From positions 496,001-560,000 of the forward strand of contig JAIXMN010000025.1 of NCBI GenBank assembly GCA_025716815.1: a stretch of 64,000 nt of DNA, given 5' to 3'. Shown in pieces: positions 27,699 to 38,126 of the stretch (position 1 is its first letter; the number at the start of each line of letters is the position of its first letter). This DNA comes from Dichotomocladium elegans. Taxonomy: Eukaryota > Mucoromycota > Mucoromycetes > Mucorales > Lichtheimiaceae. The position numbers and the translations under genes are program-made. The notes below the pieces were generated by a model. The model searched no databases. It saw nothing but the letters and a program-made list of their open reading frames with translations, and was not told where the DNA came from.

Positions 27699-28199
27699 AT
27701 GAATTCGCAATCGAAAATAGGTTCATCTGCCCAAACACCTCAGCGCTCCAAGTCGCTCCAAATTCATGGCTCATCGCTTTCCACACTTCCAAAGAAAACA
27801 AGACCTGGCTCTTTTCAGCAGCAATCAAAGACGTATAAAAAAAAGAAACCTGTCTTTGAAGAGAGCAGAAGGTAACCGATATATCCTGAGAAAGCAGGTG
27901 TATCGATAGACAGTTTATCCACTTTGTTGTTCTTCAGACCAGTTCAGAGGCGCCGCCGATCCAACAGCGCGCACCCAATGATGATGAATTATGCCGGTCC
28001 TGTATTTAATAATGCACCTGCACCTAGCACCCTTCCTCTCCCAAGAGTCTTGAACACAGTGACATCGATGGATGATGGCAGGCCACATCATATCCCTTCC
28101 AAGATCGTCACTTCTCATAGCAAGTTCGAAACGGATCCCATTGTTGCTGAGATACAGTCTAAGCTTTACGCGGCTTTAAAGCTTGGTACTTCGCAGTAA
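27699..28199 (+). CDS. PNRC-motif protein, putative mRNA decapping cofactor
   Basis: Two exons, 27699-27871 and 27938-28199, 144 residues. The protein is mostly disordered and basic. In the second exon it carries a match to the PNRC signature (NYAGPVFNN followed by APSTLPLPR), the type of short linear motif that in PNRC2 and yeast Edc1/Edc2 contacts the Dcp1 EVH1 domain and activates Dcp2. A C-terminal helix (DPIVAEIQSKLYAALKL) follows. Upstream there is a Ser/Lys-rich segment (QTPQRSKSLQIHG). The start ATG is the first in the open frame and the intron has a GTAACC donor with a pyrimidine-rich acceptor. Function is inferred from the motif only; the motif is short, so the call is moderate. Confidence 0.65.
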
Positions 28200-28598
28200 C
28201 TTCCCTCCCTCTCCTTCCTGTGCGGTTGGTATGCTATTATGACTTTCCTTTACTATCGCACACCGTCTCCCTTTCCCCACCGCCTTCCTCACTCTTTGAC
28301 TGCACAACATACCCTCTCTCTCTCTCTCTCTCTCTCTGCCTCTCCCTCCCACGCATATTTTTTCCATGTATATGTGTATATATATATATAACCGTTTGTT
28401 CTACACCATTCCATTCATTGATTCGCATATAGCACTTAACCCTTCTCCTTGCAGTTACGATAAAGTGAAAAATAAAATCCCCTTGAAAAAAAATGTGTTA
28501 AACGCGGACTTTGAATATTTCCCTTTTTGGGCATGTCTCGCCAAGGAGGCTATCCAGATGGAACCCGCCCGCTGGATAGAGATCTTCCTCTTTACAAC
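28200..28598. promoter_or_regulatory. uS3 promoter region, pyrimidine-rich
   Basis: About 400 bp between the PNRC-motif gene and the uS3 gene. It is strongly pyrimidine-rich (CT repeat at 28313-28337, CCCTCC blocks), as is common upstream of fungal ribosomal protein genes. No coding sequence. The promoter role is inferred from position. Confidence 0.5.
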
Positions 28599-29724
28599 AT
28601 GGCTGCCCAGATCTCCAAGAAGAGAAAAGTACGTAGATTGTATGAACTCTGCCAGCATAGGATGGATGTGGATGGATGACTTTGGGAATCGATGTTTGGG
28701 ATGCTGGAGGAAGGCTTTGGAGTATCGACCATGACCATGTGTGTACTAACTGGGATGTCTCCAATTTTCTTTTCTTTTTTTATCCATGTTTTCGCTCTTG
28801 CCTTGGTGCCTGGTTGTCGTTGTCTTCTCCACTTTTTTTTTATACTAGTTCGTAAGTGATGTTCTTTTTTTTATACGTTGATCTGCTCAATGGTGCCATG
28901 CACCTTATGAAACACATAACTGAGGGTATCCAAACTATCGATTGTTTAGGTCGCTGACGGTGTTTTCTACGCTGAATTGAACGAGTTCCTGACGCGCGAG
29001 CTTGCTGAGGATGGCTATGCCGGCGTCGAGGTGCGCGTCACCCCTGCCCGCACTGAGTACGTTGCTTTTTTGAGGAATGAGGTGGAGGGGAGGGGGGGGT
29101 GAAAAAAGAGAAAGAGTGTATTAATTGAACATTAGGATCATTATCCGCGCCACCCACACTCAGAATGTGCTTGGTGAGAAGGGCCGCCGCATCCGCGAGT
29201 TGACCTTCTTGGTCCAGAAGCGCTTCCGTTTCGCCGAGAACACTGTTGAGCTGTACGCCGAGCGTGTGCAGAACCGCGGTTTGTGCGCCATTGCGCAGGC
29301 CGAGTCTGTGAAGTACAAGTTGCTCAACGGTTTGGCTGTCCGCCGTGCCTGCTACGGTGTTGTCCGCTTCGTCATGGAGTCTGGCGCCAAGGGTTGCGAG
29401 GTTGTCGTGTCCGGCAAGCTTCGTGCTGCCCGTGCCAAGGCCATGAAGTTCGGCGACGGCTTCATGATCCACTCTGGCCAGCCCACCAACGACTTCATCA
29501 CAACCGCTGTCCGCCACGTCATGCTTCGTCAGGGTGTCCTTGGTATCAAGGTCAAGATCATGCTCGACAGCGATCCCTCCGGTCGCCAGGGCCCCAAGAA
29601 CCCCTTGCCCGATGTCATCACCATCCTTGAGCCCAAGGAAGAGAACATTATCGAGGAGCCCGTGGCTCAGGAGTTCGGCAAGCCCGCTGCTGCTCCTGTC
29701 CAGCCCGAGCCCGTCCAGGCATAA
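28599..29724 (+). CDS. RPS3: 40S ribosomal protein S3 (uS3)
   Basis: Four exons: 28599-28628, 28849-28851, 28950-29056, 29136-29724; 242 residues, the usual length. The sequence matches eukaryotic uS3 throughout: KH domain with the [11 protein letters not shown] loop, [58 protein letters not shown] and [13 protein letters not shown]. uS3 sits at the mRNA entry channel of the small subunit. Codon use in the last exon is strongly biased (GCC, GTC, AAG, CGC), as expected for a highly expressed gene. Exon 2 is a single codon, TTC, flanked by a TACTAG acceptor and a GTAAGTG donor. It supplies the conserved Phe in KKRKFVADG; without it that residue would be missing. Confidence 0.95.
28849..28851 (+). 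other. RPS3: 3-nt micro-exon of RPS3
   Basis: Single TTC codon between a T-rich acceptor ending in TAG and a consensus GTAAGT donor, phase 0 on both sides. It encodes the near-invariant Phe after KKRK in uS3. Flanking introns are 220 and 98 nt. Confidence 0.8.
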
Positions 29725-29875
29725 ACGGAAAAGCTATGCATTAATAAAGAAAGCCTGCTTACCTTTTTTTTGAATTCTTGGAAATATTGCACTGCTCCTT
29801 TTATTTTTATTTTTGTACTTTATTTCTGAACTGGTCGATGAGTGAAAGAACAAGGACATGTACGAGGGTAAGTTA

Positions 29876-32334
29876 TTAGCGCATGGGATAGTAGGATTGC
29901 TGGGGATTATAATAATATGGGGGATGGCCCATCGGTGGTGCTTGATGAGGCGGGGACTGCAGAGGTGATGGTGCTTGTTGGGGGTAGGGTGACGGTGTTT
30001 GCTGTGGATACATGAAGCCTGGCATCATCATGCTCGATCGATGGGGATCGGCGACGGAAGGTCCGGGGGGTCCATTACCGCTCTTTCCGTAAAAGTGCAT
30101 TGCATACTGCTGTTTGAGTTGTTGCTCGCGCTGGTAGGCTTGCATACGGTCCCACTCTTGCTGATATTCAGGCTGTTGATAGTATGTGTACATTTGCTGT
30201 TGCTGCTGATGGAATTCAGGATTGCTTCTAGAATGTTTAAGGTGATGCATCTGTTGCTGCTGTTGATAATACATGGGAAGCGGTTGCTGCTGATGATGAT
30301 GATGATGTTGTTGTTGTTGATAGGAAACCGATCCGTCCTGGCTCTCTCGCCGGGAATGGGTCTGAGATTGGCTTCGATCCTTTTCCTTCTGCTTCTTCTT
30401 TTTCAGGCTTGGTACAGAGCGCGAATGCCGGACACTTCGCTCCTTCTTTCTGGAAGACTCTTTACGCTTGAGCTCTTCGATTTTGGTGCTCTGTCCATCT
30501 TCGCTGTCCTCATCATCGCCATCAAGTGCTTCGTCCGCAGCCGCATGATGTGCTGCTGCTGGTGGTGGTGCTGGTGGTGCCGTGACAGGCTCAGGTGATG
30601 CTTTGACAGCTGGCGGCAATTCTTCGTTCGATGATGATGACAATGGGATGCTGGCTGGTGCAGCCATACAGGCCTGCTCATTAATCTCCTCTTCGCTCGG
30701 CACACGACGGGACGACGACGGTGCCTTCTTTTTGCTGCTGTTAGTGCGGTGCTTGCTCTTGCTACGTTCGCCCCCGCCTGTCGACGTCGGCAATGATGAA
30801 GATATCGATGAGTCGGAGGACGACGACGAGTCGGCCGGAGCTGGTGCGCTCAGGGCTGAACTACTCACGGCAGAAAGTGCTGGGGACGAAGGTTCTGAAC
30901 GGCGGGTACGCCTCGGAGTAGCAGGTGGAGCGTGCTTCTCGCCTGCGGACGAATTCGAGGACCACTCGACTGGCTGCTGCTGCTGATGCGGCTGGGGGTG
31001 AGGATGCCCCATGCCCGCATATGGAAGTGGGGGTGCCATGCCAGGTGCTATTGCTGCAGCTGCGCCGGCGGCGGCTTGCGGTGGTGCGGGCTGCGGTCCG
31101 ATGATGGTTGGCATTGACGATGAAGGCTGCATCGGGAGAGGAGTGGGTAGGGGACCCGGTGTTGCCACCATGGCACTACCATTCGGGGGCATCATGGGCA
31201 TCATGGGCTGCCCGCCCTGCATCATAGGCGACGGCTGTGGTGGTCCCATCGAGTAGCCGCCCATCATCTGTTGCTGTTGCTGTTGGCGTATAGCCGCAAT
31301 CTTGTATTGTTGGCGATGGCGCTCGCGCATGCGGTCAATCATATTGACCTTGAGCTCGGTGAGCTCAGCCTCGGGGTCAATGCGGTTGGCCCAACTGTCG
31401 ACTTTACGCTTAACATTCAGACGGTGGTCTTCTCCACGACGCTCCATGATCGGTTGCATCCCCTTGCGTGCGTTCAAGGCCTCCTGTTCATCCTCAGACG
31501 ACTCATTATCCTTTCCATCCTCATCTTCAGTATCCGAGACATCAGAATCAAGCACGACCTGTGTCGATACAGGAACTGGCGGGGTTGGTACCGGAGGAGC
31601 TGTGGTGGCAGAAGAAGTAGCTGTGTATGAGGATATGTTGCTGGCATAGTAAGTAGAAGAGGCAGTAGTAGGGGTGGCGGAAGGCTGCTTGAGCAGCGAT
31701 GCGAACATGGAAGGCGAATCATCTTCGAGGCGCAAATTGGCTAAATAACTGCTGTAAATGCTATCTTCCCCGAATAGGTCGGATGGTTTAGAGGTGCTTG
31801 GAGCAGGAGCCAAGGAAGAGGCATTGGTTGTGGTCTTTGGTACGGGGGCGGAAGGTTCGTCGAGATGGCGTGACAGTGCCAGATAAAGAGAGAGATCACC
31901 ATCAAGGTCATCTATTATCCCTTTCCTTTGTCAAATTTCTACATTTTCCTTACTAGTGGCCACCCACCCACCCACACACACACACTCTCTCTCTCTCTCT
32001 TTCTGTCTATCTCTTTTGTCGCATGTATGACAAAAAGAGCATCAAAGCACTTACGGGATGATGTCTTGGTCTTTGGACTACTGAGCTCAGAGAAAATATC
32101 GTCCATCAAAGTGGCGCCCGAACCAGCGGGGGCAGAGGTGATGTTGCATTGTTCAGCAGATCCCGAGGTTTTGGGTGCTTGTAAAGGCGTGGATTTTGAT
32201 TCAAAACCGAGAGATAATGACAAAGGTTCGAGCTTTGGTGTTGACGAAGAAGCAATAGGCGATGTGGGGTTGCTACTCTCCTCCTTGGGTTGTTTACGTG
32301 ATTTTTTTAGACTGCTAAATTTGAGTAGACCCAT
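29876..32334 (-). CDS. Large low-complexity protein of unknown function
   Basis: Two exons on the minus strand, 32055-32334 and 29876-31911, about 771 residues. I do not recognise the family. The N-terminus (MGLLKFSSLKKSRK) is basic. Two short acidic, helix-prone motifs stand out (GATLMDDIFSEL; SDLFGEDSIYSSYLANLRLE). A possible structured segment lies mid-protein (VDSWANRIDPEAELTELKVN, then a basic coiled coil running into Gln repeats). The remainder is Ser/Pro/Ala/Gln-rich, with several poly-Gln, poly-His and Met/Pro tracts and an Arg/Ser-rich section (KKERSVRHSRSVPSLKKKK). The tail is Tyr/Gln/Pro-rich (YYYNPQQSYYPMR). The make-up suggests a disordered scaffold. It converges with uS3, leaving about 150 bp between stops. 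Confidence 0.75.
31965..32001. repeat. CCCA/CA/CT microsatellite in intron
   Basis: Simple repeat inside the only intron of the low-complexity gene, close to its 5' splice site. Confidence 0.75.
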
Positions 32335-35300
32335 AATTGATGAACTTAAAAAGAAAGAAGAGGAAGATAACAAAGGAATGTAAGAAGGAAAAAAGGGAGA
32401 GGAAGAAGACGAAGCTTGCTTAATATGACATTGGGTCATCCTTCAGCCATGCGCAATAATATTTTTTTTATATCGGGGAGGGGAGAGGGAACCCAGACCA
32501 ATTGTCGCAGCCTTACTTTGTACTACCACGCGAACACAAACATTTTAGACCGTCGCGAACAGTTTGGACATGGGAACATCGCCCATATTAACCCTAAGAA
32601 TGGAACCAATTTTCTCCTTTTCGTCTCGTCGCCATTGGAAGCAGATCGTCCGGACACATAAAATCGCCTTAACCACGTTTTCTAATCATGGTGATACAGG
32701 GTCTTCAAACGCACAACGCCCTAAGGTCCCGACTTTGATTCTAATACTTTATCCAATATTACAGCATCAGACACCTATCGATTGCCCGATAAACGGGTGA
32801 TCGATGGGAACATGTGGTAGCGTGTATTTGGATACTAAAACACACGTTTATATAAAAAGTCAAGGTCGTCGTCTTCCTCTTTCTCTATTGTCTTTTCTTC
32901 CCATTTTTTTTTAATTTCTTATTTTTACCGTCATATGATACAAACGCCTCGTGGCACCCGATGGCTAGAGTGTCCTCTTTTTGTTTTTGTGCCTCGAAGC
33001 AAAAAATCATGCCGTTGAAAAATAAGAGCATTTCTCCATGATCTGCACGGCTTCAAGCGTTAAAAATAAAACAATGTAGTCACCGTTGCTACCATTGCCA
33101 CAGAGGCTCTTAAAAACCACCGTCCCTCACAGAAGCAGGAAAGCTAGAATTTCACAATTCGGGCGCCGACGACTGCTAATAAAGTCGCCTTTGGGTCTTC
33201 GCCTCGTGGGCCCATGTCCAGAGACTGTCAAGTAGCCACGCGGCCAACAATGAGTAGAAAATAATAATAAAAAAAAAGCAGGCCATATTGAACATTCCTT
33301 TGACTTTAATCAATTGCATCATGCAACGGTATCCGAATACGTACAGATATATGCGCGTTACCCAAGATGAGACGAATAACACAGGGCGCATATCAACGCC
33401 GAGACTAAAGTGAATTGCTTGCGAGACAAAGCCTCACAAAAGAACGATTAAGGAACGGTGCTACTCTTTCGGATGTGATCAGCGCTGTGTAAAAACAAGG
33501 GGAACCTACTAATCGGGTAATTTTGTATTTGTTTCACACAATTGCTTTGATGAGCGCATTAGCAGCGTCACACACACACACACTAACACTTGCATTCTCT
33601 GATGAGCCTCACTTATCAGAGAGGACAAAGCCGGTAACCTTTTGTATAATCTTTCTTTCCTTCTATGACCTTCCGCTTAATATCCCTATGCTTTAATGAG
33701 GCAACGAAATATATAAAACAAGAGTATTCCCTCCTTCGATGGTGCCGGGACAAACGTCCAGGACGCGTCATGGGCAAATAGACCGTCGAGATCCTTTGCG
33801 CCTATGTATTTAGTCAAGCAGTGAGCAGTTGTACCAGCTCATGGTGATGGCACCTCTCTTTGTAGTGTACTGGTCCTACCCAATAGATTATTTTCAAAAA
33901 TGGCCATCATATTAGCACGACGAACGGATTGAAATTCATCCAATCAGCGGAGCAAGTAGCCTTCCTCTGTAGCTTTACTTATACAACCCACGCCCATGAG
34001 AGTTACCCAGATGCGTGCTGCCGGTTGCCAGAGCACAAAGGATCAGGCGAAAGGTGTGATGAGGGCAGCGGTAAAGCAGTCGTCCAGGTTCAATATCAAC
34101 AATCGACAGATAGAATGGAACATACTGCATTTCAGTAGAACATGTACAATGTTTAGCAACGTTACGTGAAAAAGGCAACGGATCATCAATACTGTTGCAG
34201 CTGGTACAGTATGAGATTTCTCCAGATTGATATTACTCTCTCTCTCTCTATATATACTTACGGCGGATCAGCCATTTTTTCTGACAGAAGGCCACCGGAT
34301 ATTTTACCTGGCTATTGTGTACCTGGATAATCATTAGATCATCCTTATCAATCAGGCGAAGGCCGCTTCCAGCATCTGAAAAGTAACGGCCCTCTCCCGA
34401 TTCAACACTATTACAAAATTATCACAACAGGGTCCTTCGTCGGCTCCAGCGGATGCTTTCCATAATACTGCAACCAACACGCTTAAATTCAGGTCAACCT
34501 GGTCCATATATGGCGACTATTCCAAGCTTACGCGCCGTGGTGAATCTCATTCTTTTGCATCAGTCCCAATACGTCGCGAATTTCGATTTCTAGGAGCTCT
34601 ACGTACGTAAAAGAACGGGTGCCGTGGGCAAGGCATCCAAATACATATATGCAGTAAACTTGATTGAGCGTTGGCTGTCTTTGTACTTCCTAATTGTCAT
34701 ATACGTATACGTATACCCGAGGCCATATTTCACGTATTCACAGCCGTGTGCAACATGCACGAAGACACAAGGATCTAGATTGGGTATGTCAACAGCATCA
34801 ATGCTTCTGAATTCGTGCTCGGGTCCTGGACATGAAAAGTTGATCTTTGATACATAGCAAAATACCAGGGCACGGAAGTAACCAGTCAGCGTGTTCAAGG
34901 AGCACCGTTGTTAAGCCCGTGACAAGGGTTTCAAGCTATCTATGGCACGATGTGTTGTAGCAAAAGCGATGTCCCTTGCCGGTCCAACATATCTTACATA
35001 CGATAAGCCTTCTATATTAATCAAATAAAGTGCCTTGGGGGTATTTCATGTCATTAAATATCTTTATTCGGCCGCATTCAACTATGTACCTTCTTTTCCT
35101 TGCTCGTGGTCACCTTGCTCTATCACCGCTGCCAGTACGATCCTGCTCCAGAAAGTCATGGAAGTCCGATACTGCGCTATCAGGATCAAGTGACCGGCAG
35201 AAACGCGAAAGCCAAACTTCTCTCGGTCTATATGATGGCGGAATAAATATAGAGGACTCAGATGGGAGAGAGATCTTTATCCACGTTTGGTCCATTAACT

Positions 35301-36294
35301 TTACCCGCACACCCCCTTTCGCTTTTGACCCGGTACGTAAGAAATACCACCTCGCTTACTGTTCAGATCTTCTCTCCTCAAGTTGAATGGTAGCGTTGGT
35401 TTCGGATCGTATTGAATTCCAGCAACCCTATATATTCAACGATTATCATTTCGATACATAGCTGTTTAGGTTTTTATTTGGACCCCTCCGGCATTCCGCA
35501 CACTCCTCCAAGTTTTGATAAGGTTGCTTTACGGTGACCAAAGTTTGTTACGTATAACTTCAACTATCCAAGGGCAAGTGAATGTATGAAGCAATCATAC
35601 CAGATACACATGTCATAGAACATCCATGTACCCCCAAAAAGTTTGACCGGTTGCGATACAACGAACACATCTGGTCATCTATGCAATGGTAACGTATCAT
35701 TCATATTCAACAGAATATTACGTCTATCATTGCCGATGTGTGGCAGTCGGGTCCAAGGAGCGTAACCTGGATAACGCTGTCAGGTCTCCGCAATGCGCAA
35801 AATGATGACAGGGAATTATCCCTCTCATAGGTCAATGCGAGATGTTGCTTTTATGTTGGTCCGATCGTCAGAGAGCCCCAACAAATCAAATGACTTGCAA
35901 CAAAACAATCTGTGAGCCTAACAGCCGCATCTCTGAACAAGTGGAGAACGTCTATGGAGATTCGATTCAAACCATCGACAGTAATCATGTTGAAAACATC
36001 TCACTAGAATAAAAAGACAGCAGCATCGACGAAGTATACGTACTACATAGGGTGCAAGATTGCCGGCGCCAAAGGGGCTGAATTCGACTCATAGCTCAAA
36101 GCTGCTAAACAAATAATGATCCCTTTCTTGCTGAAACCGAAATTGCCGCGCTTAGGGACACTACCCCATCCATCACCGCCGGAAACAAAACTCATTTTGC
36201 CCTGTTACATCAAATTGCTGGCAAAAAAAAAACTGACAGATTTATTTATCGCAGCAAAAGGCGAAGAGACCTCAAGGAAACCGAGATAAACCAC
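32335..36294. other. 4 kb region without recognised gene
   Basis: The largest gap in the window. On the minus strand there are several open stretches of 45-80 codons (for example about 34265-34418, 33975-34178 and 35110-35335) that could be joined with plausible splice sites, but no segment matches a family I know and stops fall irregularly. A short ATG-led frame starts at 36195 on the minus strand just below eS26. I cannot support a gene here. A diverged gene, pseudogene or long non-coding transcript are all possible. Confidence 0.4.
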
Positions 36295-37022
36295 TTAGGC
36301 CTTCTATTCAAACGGTTATCATCATGTCAGTAATTGATTTACGCTCTGACAGCAAGCACCGCCATTTGTCTGTAAACGCGCAGCTTACCTTGGCGAAGCG
36401 GAAACGCGGGGGAGGAGCACGGTTGCGGCGGTCGACAACCGAGCGGACGCGGACAACGCGAGCGTGGATGGCGCACGAGACGCAGTAGTGAAGCTTAACA
36501 TAGAGCTTAGGAATGGCGTATTCTACAACCGCAAGCGGAAAATGATGGATGAGCATCTCCAAACATCTTGCCCATTGTAAGCAAGAAACTTACCCTCGTA
36601 AACGGAAGCCTCCTGAAGATCGCGGACGGCAGCAGCCTCAACCATATTGCGGATGTTGAAGCGCTTGATGGCCTTGTCCTTGGGAACGCAGCGCGAGCAG
36701 TTAATGCAGCGGACAAACTTGTTGTGGCCACGGCCGTGCTTGTTGCGTCCGTTGTTTCTTCTCTTGCAGGTCTATACATAGACAGATGGGATTAACAACA
36801 AAAAATTCGAATTGAGCGAGGTCTGTCCATTTCCAAGCACTATCCCAGGTCCGAGCCGAACAAAAAAGTGTTGGTTCGTGGTATTCATCCATTAATCATG
36901 GGCTTTAGATTGCTGAGTAAAACCATCGTGCTGACGCCCAAAGATCTTTCGATATGGATGATGATGGATGGGAACGGCTCGGATATGGATATCTTGACTG
37001 ATGGATGGCATTTACGTACCAT
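36295..37022 (-). CDS. RPS26: 40S ribosomal protein S26 (eS26)
   Basis: Four exons on the minus strand: 37020-37022 (start codon only), 36594-36771, 36389-36522, 36295-36303; 107 residues. The spliced protein has the eS26 hallmarks: [20 protein letters not shown], the zinc-binding Cys pairs CINC and [38 protein letters not shown] and the tail [12 protein letters not shown]. eS26 lies at the mRNA exit region of the 40S subunit. The start codon is directly followed by a GTACGT donor, a common arrangement in fungal ribosomal protein genes. The final 9-nt exon (Lys-Ala-stop) is my best guess: a GTAAGC donor follows RFRFAK and the next usable acceptor gives a short tail, so the C-terminus is the least certain part. 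Confidence 0.88.
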
Positions 37023-38126
37023 ACTGATCAAAGAAGGAGCATAAGCCTTTCGGTGAGCCGCCCGATTTGGACCCTCCCCAGGCCTGGGCTGTGACTTGCT
37101 CCCCAAAACTAATTTGGGTTTGGGACATACTTCACGGACTATAGCACCGCAACAAAATTTGAAGCCCAGTGCATTGGGCGTGGCGGAAGAGGGGAATGGT
37201 TCCTTCATCCACGCATACATAAGAAACTTTGTGATGAATTAGTAGCGGATTAGTGATATTACTGCTGCAAGTGTATGCTTATAAACTATATGAATCGCGT
37301 CTGTGTAGCACTAAAGCGCTTCTTCCTCCCAAGGAAGACGGGATAAAAGTCCCGATAGTAATAATAGAGAGTTGCTCCGTCAGAGCGCTGTTATAGTAGT
37401 TATCAGCAGCAACGAGCCACATCGGAATAGCTTTATGCTTGTCTCCATGAAGTGGGCAGGGGGTATTGGTTGGTCTGACACCGTTCGCAACACCGATGAT
37501 GATATCGCTCTTTATGACACGCTGTTGTAAAATAAACCTTCTTGCCATCCTCCCCATTTATCTTTTCCTGAACTTTTGATTCTGACCTCTGTATTCTTAA
37601 ACCATATAACGTCACTCTTTCTACTGCCATTCATCAGGCGTTTGGCAAAAAAAAAAAAGAAAGGAGCAAACGGTTGCTAGAGACTGAGACCTCAAATTCA
37701 TAATGGGTTTATGTCAAGATACTACTGAATTGTCCATACGTATCCAGGTCCTTCGACTTGTATCAACGCAAGATAAAGCCAAATACAAACAAATATATTC
37801 ACCTGATAGGTAATGGAGTGCAATGCCACTGGCACGCATCTGCGCAGTAATGATCATTTTAGACTTAGAACTTGAGGTCTATATTGGTACATATGTGGAA
37901 TAACACTCTTACGGAAGAAATACCTCGGGAAGCTCTTTTATGTTTGTGACGGGTGGGTGGGGATAGTTAGTAGTATGATGGGAATTATCCCGTCTCCACG
38001 CAAACCGTCTGGCATTGCTCCGGCTATAATAACATCCTTCAGGCTCTTGCTAGGCATAACAACTTGAGATATGTACTTATCATGGACAGTCTAGAGAAGA
38101 AGACAGCATATTGTCGAAGATGTAAT
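37023..38126. other. Intergenic, no gene recognised
   Basis: About 1.1 kb containing the eS26 promoter and the DIS3L2 3' end. A minus-strand open frame of 92 codons (about 37279-37557) has no recognisable features and is not called. Poly-A run near 37648-37663. Confidence 0.5.

Noticed and set aside
35110..35310. Minus-strand ORF with WIKISLPSESSIFIPPSY, reminiscent of a cupin or acireductone dioxygenase strand.
   Set aside because: Resemblance is short, metal-binding His/Glu motifs are absent, and no companion exons could be joined with confidence.
36046..36195. Short minus-strand ORF starting MSFVSGGDGWGSVPKRG below the eS26 gene.
   Set aside because: About 50 codons, no recognised homology. 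It overlaps the eS26 3' flank and could be chance.
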